Part shown: one piece after another, positions 58,401 to 64,000 of the stretch
Position numbering within the stretch: the first letter of the stretch is position 1
How the letters are laid out: the number at the start of each line of letters is the position of its first letter
Source of the DNA: Lepidonotus clava
Taxonomy: Eukaryota; Annelida; Polychaeta; Phyllodocida; Polynoidae
Assembly: GCA_936440205.1 (NCBI GenBank)
Contig: OW387142.1
Span: forward strand, 17,946,736-18,010,735
Direction of reading: 5' to 3'
Length of the DNA: 64,000 nucleotides
Notes under the pieces: generated by a model
Told to the model about the DNA's origin: nothing
Database searches by the model: none
Seen by the model: only the letters and a program-made list of their open reading frames with translations
Translations under genes and position numbers: made by a program

Positions 58401-60256
58401 TACTGCCCATCTTAATAGTCAACCTTAGGCCGTTGTCCCCGGCCACCTTCAGGGTACTACTGTTGCCACTACTACTGGAGGAGGAGGTGGTACTGGCACC
58501 CTTCTTGTCCACTGATATCATGTCGTCCAGGCGGGGGTCTGGACTTGGGTCCGGGATCTTGTCCTTGAGGATCATGTCGATGATGTCGTCGTTGTCGGGG
58601 GTGAAGTTGGCCATGTTGGGTTCCCCGCCCCGCCCGGAGGACCCGCCCGGCCCCAGGGCCTCCGATCCGGGCAGGGAAGGGCCTGTGTCCTTCTTCCAGT
58701 TCTGTAGCGCCCAGTTCGTCCGTGTGCTCTCCTGTTGGCATAAGCAAGCAAAGTATGAGGGTCGGTCCTAAAAGGTGATGGCGTAATAACAGTAGAATTA
58801 TGATATATTTGTTACATTTACTAGTGACTATACGACTTTTTATGCATACTACATGGCAGGTTTATCATCTTCAATGTCAATACTCTACAACGTACTTGAT
58901 GAATTATTAATCACAATGCCCGATTTATACTGGGTCTCGTGTACTAAGTTTTGAACATTATCATCGTAGCATTTTGAGACATAATAACGTAATACTGCGT
59001 CTTGTGTACTAAACATTGAACATTATCATCGTAGTATTTAGAAACATATATGTATACAGTCTGATCACTAGACAAGCTTCACTCAGAAGATATTCACAAA
59101 ATAAGTAAGAACTAATATCCATGCTTATTGTTCACACGATGTTGTAGAATTAGTCCACTCAAACCCTCTAAAGCATGCCCCCCCCCCCCCCTCCGCCCAA
59201 TCACCCCATACTGAACCCAACCCACCCCACCCCCGGTATGGGCGTGCACCGGGCGACAAGGCTCATCCATTAGAGGTGGGCTCTTTGCAGGTCGGGCCAG
59301 CGCTGTCGTCGGGCTACTGGCCCGGGGCAGGCCCGCCGCACGCCCAATTTACATGACAAGCTTTGGCCATTTGTAAAAATGCCGCCCGGGCCCATGTTGA
59401 CGGCCTGCCTGTCTTCCTGTATTGATTGAAACGGAATATGCAAATGCCAACTGGGTACACACTAGACCCTGACCCCGTTTTTTTTTTATACGAGCCGCGT
59501 ATGGATGGAGGTGTTTCGTGAAGCCACACTAAAGGTATTTTCAATGAGTAATGTTAAACCCTGCAATCCTTAACCCGAAAAACAAGCCATTCTTTAGAAC
59601 ACATCTTAATACTGATAGGTTCAAATTCCATTACGTTATTTTCGTATCAAGCTATGCGCTGTTAAAAAGGTTACTAAAATTGGTTGGTTTTGTTGATGTG
59701 TTTTTAATATTGTTGATAGTGTTTCAAAGATATGGGTTTTCAAAGCAATTTTGAAAAAACGTGAGGAATTGAATATATTCTTAAAAAAAACATCATAGAA
59801 CGGACGGCAACACAATACGGAGGGTGTCACAAGAAGTGAACACAACAGACCAACAAGATCACTAAACAGGTAGTAATAAGCCAAAAAGAAAACATGGCGC
59901 AGGTGTAACTATCACAAAGGACTACTTTGCCATAATCAACCAACACATGTACAACAACAACAAAAAGACGCTATTGAACTCAAACTCAAACGAAAAAGAA
60001 GTGATGATAGTAAGGTGTAAATACAATGCTCACGGCAGGCTCGGGCGGCGGGGGCGGCGCGGGCGACTTGGGCTTGGCCGGCGCCTCCACGACCGGGGGG
60101 AGCTGCTCGCGGGGCTCCTTCTCCTCCTCATTGTCCGAGCTGCTCGACTCGCTGTCAGACCCACTGTCCGAGCTGTCAGAGCCCGTCGACGAGCTGTCCG
60201 AGGTGTCCGTCGACATCTTCGGGGGTCCAGTCACCGCTGAGTGCGGCTTGGGCGAT
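49458..60256 (-). CDS. AFF4: AF4/FMR2-family (AFF/lilliputian) transcription elongation scaffold, 3' part
   Basis: Eleven exons join in phase: 60256-60034, 58731-56270, 54505-54223, 54016-53784, 52971-52908, 52656-52517, 51771-51700, 51238-51145, 50787-50656, 50217-50010 and 49570-49458, giving about 1,340 codons. In order: a Ser/Asp/Glu-rich stretch ending PPPPPEPA; NWALQNWKK, matching the family WQLDNWL motif; a 2.46-kb exon of low-complexity Ser/Pro/Lys with polyHis and SGHTPTRGTPTRGT-type repeats; an Arg-Asp repeat exon; then the C-terminal homology domain (ESADHYLGEARRLKHHADTL, SLMYVEAVLSFIQCGNAMEH, STGTPSPMSPTPSP, VPSRVHQITQHYMSH, DFFRELD, DLVCYVRTGLRRL). AFF proteins organise the super elongation complex, bringing P-TEFb and ELL to RNA polymerase II in the nucleus; the C-terminal domain mediates dimerisation. 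The N-terminal exons are missing and should lie further right. Invertebrates usually have one AFF gene, so AFF1-4 cannot be distinguished. Confidence 0.93.
50217..50229 (-). promoter_or_regulatory. Two in-frame 3' splice sites for the penultimate AFF exon
   Basis: The minus strand has CTACAG then TTGTCTCCGCAG, giving acceptors 12 nt apart. Both keep the frame, and the choice adds or drops Leu-Ser-Pro-Gln before GSNNGDH. Which is used cannot be decided from sequence. Confidence 0.6.
51520..51660. repeat. Tandem repeat of about 53 bp in an AFF intron, two to three copies
   Basis: TTGGCTACA, CTGGCTACAGT and CTGGCTGCAGT open successive units that share TTCAGTTT, GTTAC and TTTCCAG in order. The copies are moderately diverged and carry repeated TTTCCAG acceptor-like boxes on the plus strand. 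No exon is inferred. Confidence 0.65.
53049..53710 (-). mobile_element. 5'-truncated LINE, reverse-transcriptase C-terminus and 3' UTR, in AFF intron
   Basis: On the minus strand an intact frame (53705-53270) reads the tail of a non-LTR reverse transcriptase: STLEQKRELQILQNNALRLC, then MCKLNSLEQRRIV, then FFCGLKYWNNLSADLQNSES (family pattern W-N-x-LP...). It ends with a stop, about 200 bp of 3' UTR, AATAAA and a poly(A) of about 12 (53050-53062). The frame is still open, so the copy is fairly young. It lies in the intron between the exons ending at 53784 and starting at 52971, about 75 bp from the donor site. I could not find a clean target duplication. Confidence 0.82.
55190..55460. other. 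GC-rich islet inside a large AFF intron
   Basis: This stretch is GC-rich and open in most frames on both strands, as an exon would be. However, the flanking exons (56270 donor and 54505 acceptor) already join in phase 2 and read on correctly without it, and I see no domain. It may be an alternative exon, an exon of a plus-strand transcript or a regulatory islet. Confidence 0.4.
58732..60033. other. AFF intron with GC-rich islet
   Basis: The intron contains a C-run at 59178-59191 and a CpG-rich segment at about 59230-59410, followed by a POU octamer ATGCAAAT at about 59437. No exon is recognised. It could be an internal regulatory element or promoter; this is inference. Confidence 0.35.
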
Positions 60257-60811
60257 CTATGGGAGACAAATAGAGATGTGTCAGTAATCTGGGGTAGGCA
60301 CGGGGGGATTAGGGGTATTAGTAGGTAGGGTGTTTACAGCTGGGGATTGAATGGCGGGTGGTACTGTCCCTGTCGGTGAGATCCCAACCTGATACCTGCA
60401 ATGTGTGTATGGATAGACAAGATTGACGAGGGAAATACAAAACAATTTCAAAGACTGCAAAATTAGAGGAGTACAGGAAGTACAATCACTGAAAGAACTA
60501 GTATGGATTCTATCAATATATAGATGTTCATAAATGTACGTAGGCAGTAAACGAATATAGCCCACCCTGGTTATCCGTTTCACTATAAGGTCATATTGTA
60601 CATAAAGCTATAATTGTCTGCTATTCTATTAAATCTAGAAGAATTGCCTGGCTAGATTTACCGAAGAATTCGATCAACTTAAAGACCTCTTGTTTTTTTC
60701 TTAACTTGGATTTATTACAAATCTTCATATTTTCCCCTAGCTGCCCTACAACAGAAGCCAAATAAAAAAAATTAAAAAACCCACCTCATCACCTGACCCC
60801 AGTACCTAACG

Positions 60812-61809
60812 CCCCCCCCCCCCCCCGACACTCCTCCAGGGCTTCTCCTGTCTGCGCGGCTAATCGGTGCTGCTTCCCGGCCACCCGCCTGATTGCCTCC
60901 TGTGCCCCACCGGCGACCAGCGACCACCGGGAGACGGACTGGGAGGTTAGGGTTACCAGGAAATGCCAGGAAGTAAGGGGAAGCCCGCCACAATGCCGAG
61001 AAACCTGGTCAGGACGAAAAGGGCCAGCTGGGGCTTCCGAGGGGCGGGGTGGGCGTCGGTATGGGTATTTGGACGGTAATCAGAATCAGAAGTATGGCGG
61101 GAAGTATGGTAATCTTTTTTCCCCTTTTTTTAATACAATTTGAGATTGAATTTTCCGGCTACCTCCAGAGTCAAGAGAGGGTTGTGGTTTACGGGAACAG
61201 ACGCGTCACACCACTCTACCACTGATTATGTGATGATTTGTTATAGTTTTTGATACCTTATAATTCTTTATGGATGTCTGGATGGAACATCTAGTTATTC
61301 AAAAGTAATAGCAAGGAGTCTATAGTCTCCTTGGTAATAGTAATCAGAGAAATCAGCGAAGGCAACTGGTGCAACTGATTGTGGAAAAACATGGGCTGCC
61401 TCGTGTAGTCCAGCGCTTTTGTTCTCCTTATACAAGATTGCCACAACATTGGTAAATCCCCAAACCCAGGCCTGGCCCTTCTCGGTGTGACACCTCCGTA
61501 CAAAGCCCTTTACCCGGCTGTAGCTGGGCGCGGGGCGGTCAGGGCTGACAGGTATTGACTGACTGGACGCATTGATCGCCCCTCAGCCCCCATCTCGGCA
61601 TGGTCAATAGTCGGACACAGCCCGCTGCCCCCGTCAGCCTGATCTACGCCCAGATCGCACGGCGTGGGGGGTCGGGGCAGACGAGCCAGACTCATCCTCT
61701 TAACAGTATCAAGTTGTCTTTGGGTTGACTTCACCTTCGCTATATGCTGAAATATAGTTGACACCTATCAAAGATTGTTCCAAATTTCCGTTTTGCACCC
61801 CCCCCCCCC
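60812..61809. repeat. Poly(C) tracts in upstream AFF introns
   Basis: Runs of 12-15 C occur at 60812-60826 and 61798-61809, with a similar one at 59178-59191. All have C on the plus strand and hence G on the transcribed-sense minus strand. Confidence 0.75.
61514..61746 (-). CDS. Candidate further upstream AFF exon
   Basis: A 233-bp open segment is bounded by an acceptor (TTTCAG before 61746) and a donor (GCCGG|GTAAAG after 61514). It begins in phase 0 and ends in phase 2, exactly what the next firm exon at 60256 needs (its first base completes a Gly codon). It reads HIAKVKSTQRQL at its start and ends SALTAPRPATAG, with a Pro/Gly-rich middle. There is no recognisable AFF motif, so the support is splice sites, phase and position only. 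Confidence 0.45.
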
Positions 61810-64000
61810 ACCAAATTGGTGTGATATTAATTAATTTCCTCTCATTCGAAAAAAATAATAGAAAAAAACTGTAAGGAAATGTCCATAAATTTCCCGGTTC
61901 TAATCCTTCCTGGAATCATGAGTTACATGTTCTGTAGAATGACTACAGCAGCGTTTTATTTGTAAGTAAACAGTTGGTCTTTTCGCTAGTCCCTGATCCG
62001 TTTTCCCGGTGCTGCAGGCCCAGGGGCCAGTCGGTGTTGACGTGATGTGCGCCGACACGGCCGTCCACTGAGGCGTACTCCCGCCTCCAGCCGCCCCTCA
62101 CTACTGCCGCCTCCAGCCTCCAGGACCAACCAGTCGGCCGTGAAGACCTCCAGTAGGGCCTGGGGTGGTGGGCGACAACTGGGTTGGATGTGTAAATCTA
62201 ATGGGGGATAGGGTCGATACAAGAATGTAACTTTTTCTAAAATGTATCGAATGATGTTTCGGTTACCTTTGTAAATGGGGCTGTCAGAGTGACACTTCAT
62301 GTTATCATGTTATATGTTGTATGTTGTATTGGGATGCCCGTATATTCTTTGGTTTTCACTCATTTTCTACATTTTTGCAAACAGGATTCACGGTATTGAA
62401 CTTGAGCCAGTCTGATCGTTGCCATCATGGACTGCATTCAATTGATTCTCACTGATTTTAGGACAAATGACCAAGAAGAAATGTTTTTTTTAAGTATCAC
62501 TGTTCCCCCCCACCCCCAGCCCCACACCAACCAACCATCATACTCGCATGCTACTCTCCTCCTATACTCACATGATGTCGTGGAGTATTAATGTCAGTTG
62601 CTAAGGGTTACGTTCAAGTATATATTAACCTAAATAAAGGGTTTCAGGGACATGTGTACCTAAATTAAGGTCAATTCCAATAGGATTACACTAACGGGAA
62701 AACAACCTTCAACTGTTCTGCACTCTATAGACTGTCGGCAGTGTCCATACACTTTTTAGACAACATAGATTAACTAACAGTAACAGCAGCCTGAGATCTG
62801 AAATTCCTGGAAAGACTCATCAGACAGGTTTAAAAGGAGTCTCACTAGGCTTACAGAATATACTAAATACTTTAAATTGATCTGCCAAAACAGCACAAAA
62901 ACCCCGTGTTGCCTGGTAAGATGGATCAGTGTCCGTACAAAACGTATTCCGTCTACCCCCCAAACGGCCATCTCCTCTGGCCATTCGGCACCGACCACCA
63001 TCGGAACTCATCCGTCTCCGGAGAGCACCTTCACGTCCTGAGCAACTCGGCAGATCAGAGTAGCTCAAGTGGTATCTATCCTTTCCAAGACGTGCTAGGG
63101 GGAAGTGTTATGGCTTTCAAGTACAGCCATTTCAACATTTTTGGTTTTGCAATGTTTATAATCGATTTTTTTTTCTTGTCTGTGCTTATTAGGGCATGTC
63201 CAGCCAAATAGCGGTGCAAAACAGCCTGTCTGGTACCAGCCAGGTGTATACAGGTAACGCACCTTGACCAGCGGCCACTGGCACCTGCAGTCTGCCTAGT
63301 CAGGCGTGTCACCAGTGAACACTGCTTGTACCTGTAATTTACACATTGGGCAGTCTGGTGGCCGGCTGGACGCACTTCCAGCCGCTATTGGCGAACACTC
63401 CCTATTGACAAGTCTATGTAGAAAATTAGTATTTTGATAACAAGGGCGAGCTGCGATCTGCTCACTTGACCCTGAGCGTCTCGACGAGGAGCAGCTCGTT
63501 GGGAGACGGCATCATTCAGGTCACTGATGGGGAAACAGTACACTGGATGAATTGCCCCCCCCCCCCCCCGCCACCTCTACATCCGTCCCCTGCTGCCCCT
63601 GTGACACCTGTGGCACCCTGGAGGATGGAGGTGGTCCCTGACGGATCACCTGGAGGAGATTGGTACTGGGGGGGGGGGGGGGGGGGGGTGAATGGGCAGA
63701 TGGTGATGGATCACACCTGAGAATAGTACCTGGGTGGTAGTGGGGGTGGGGTACAAGTGGTACGAGAGTGTACGGCCGAGGGGGGCTGGGGGAGGGGGTA
63801 TTTTGTTTTGAAGGGCATCCGAGTAGGCCTAATGTACTCGCTGAACTGATGAAAACTGGGGTTGTCTACTCTATGATGACTAAAACAGACGGATCCTGTG
63901 GAGGCCTTCTCTAGGATTTCCTATAGTAAAATACACCATCAGGTATGTTGACAACCAGCAGAAAACCATATCCACGACGCCTAGTTTACATTTCGCTCCC
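61810..64000. other. Right end of the window: likely AFF intron, GC-rich islets, no firm exon
   Basis: GC-rich islets lie at about 61990-62180 and 62920-63080, and C15 (63555-63569) and G21 (63668-63688) runs lie about 100 bp apart. None gives a protein that I recognise as the missing AFF N-terminal part. On the plus strand 62924-63100 has an open frame starting MDQCPYKTYSVYPPNGHL, a protein-like composition without a known domain. Confidence 0.4.

Noticed and set aside
57470-58771. 433-codon plus-strand open frame
   Set aside because: It is exactly antisense to the low-complexity AFF exon, has a hydrophobic low-complexity look (Leu/Arg/Gly) and no domain. Stops are rare simply because the sense strand is Ser/Pro/Lys-biased and GC-rich.
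61990-62180. A further AFF exon in the GC-rich islet
   Set aside because: An acceptor-like AACCCAG is present, but no donor with a fitting phase and no AFF motif was found. Left as an unassigned islet.

Overview
The window is nuclear DNA of an animal, most likely a marine invertebrate. The genes are split by spliceosomal introns, the intergenic DNA is AT-rich, and the products are animal-specific: a DEG/ENaC channel, a caspase fold, a GT31 glycosyltransferase, DHRSX and an AF4/FMR2 (AFF) scaffold. A SINE with an ACTC-type tail resembles, from memory, SINEs of molluscs. That hints at a mollusc or other lophotrochozoan, but the species cannot be fixed from sequence alone.

Layout. 1-8 kb is almost gene-free: a possible terminal exon at the left edge and a dead LINE end at 6.2-7.2 kb. 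8.1-9.66 kb (minus) is a single-exon DEG/ENaC channel. 9.7-21.8 kb is gene-free and holds a TTAA-flanked MITE, a C-rich minisatellite and a solo LTR. 21.9-27.05 kb (minus) is a five-exon caspase homologue whose catalytic Cys is Ser. Its introns carry a SINE with a perfect target duplication, a MITE and a 74-bp tandem repeat made from the edge of its own exon 3. 29.04-30.36 kb (minus) is an intronless beta-1,3-glycosyltransferase with an altered DxD motif. 31-35.5 kb holds LINE and nested MITE debris and minisatellites. 35.55-37.09 kb is a large fold-back element whose right arm ends about 65 bp before the start codon of DHRSX.

37.15-40.49 kb (plus) is a seven-exon DHRSX (333 codons, one GC-AG intron). 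40.5-49.4 kb has no recognised gene; its right part is probably 3' UTR of the next gene. 49.46-60.26 kb (minus, probably continuing to 61.75 kb and beyond the window) is the serine-rich and C-terminal part of an AFF/lilliputian gene, rebuilt over eleven firm exons with matching splice phases. It converges on DHRSX.

The genes do not form a pathway or operon. Known family roles are: ion channel; apoptosis-type fold, here probably non-catalytic; Golgi glycosylation; dolichol-linked reductase chemistry; and transcription elongation scaffolding. The most unusual features are the pseudocaspase with its multiplied splice acceptors and the fold-back palindrome that forms the immediate upstream region of DHRSX.
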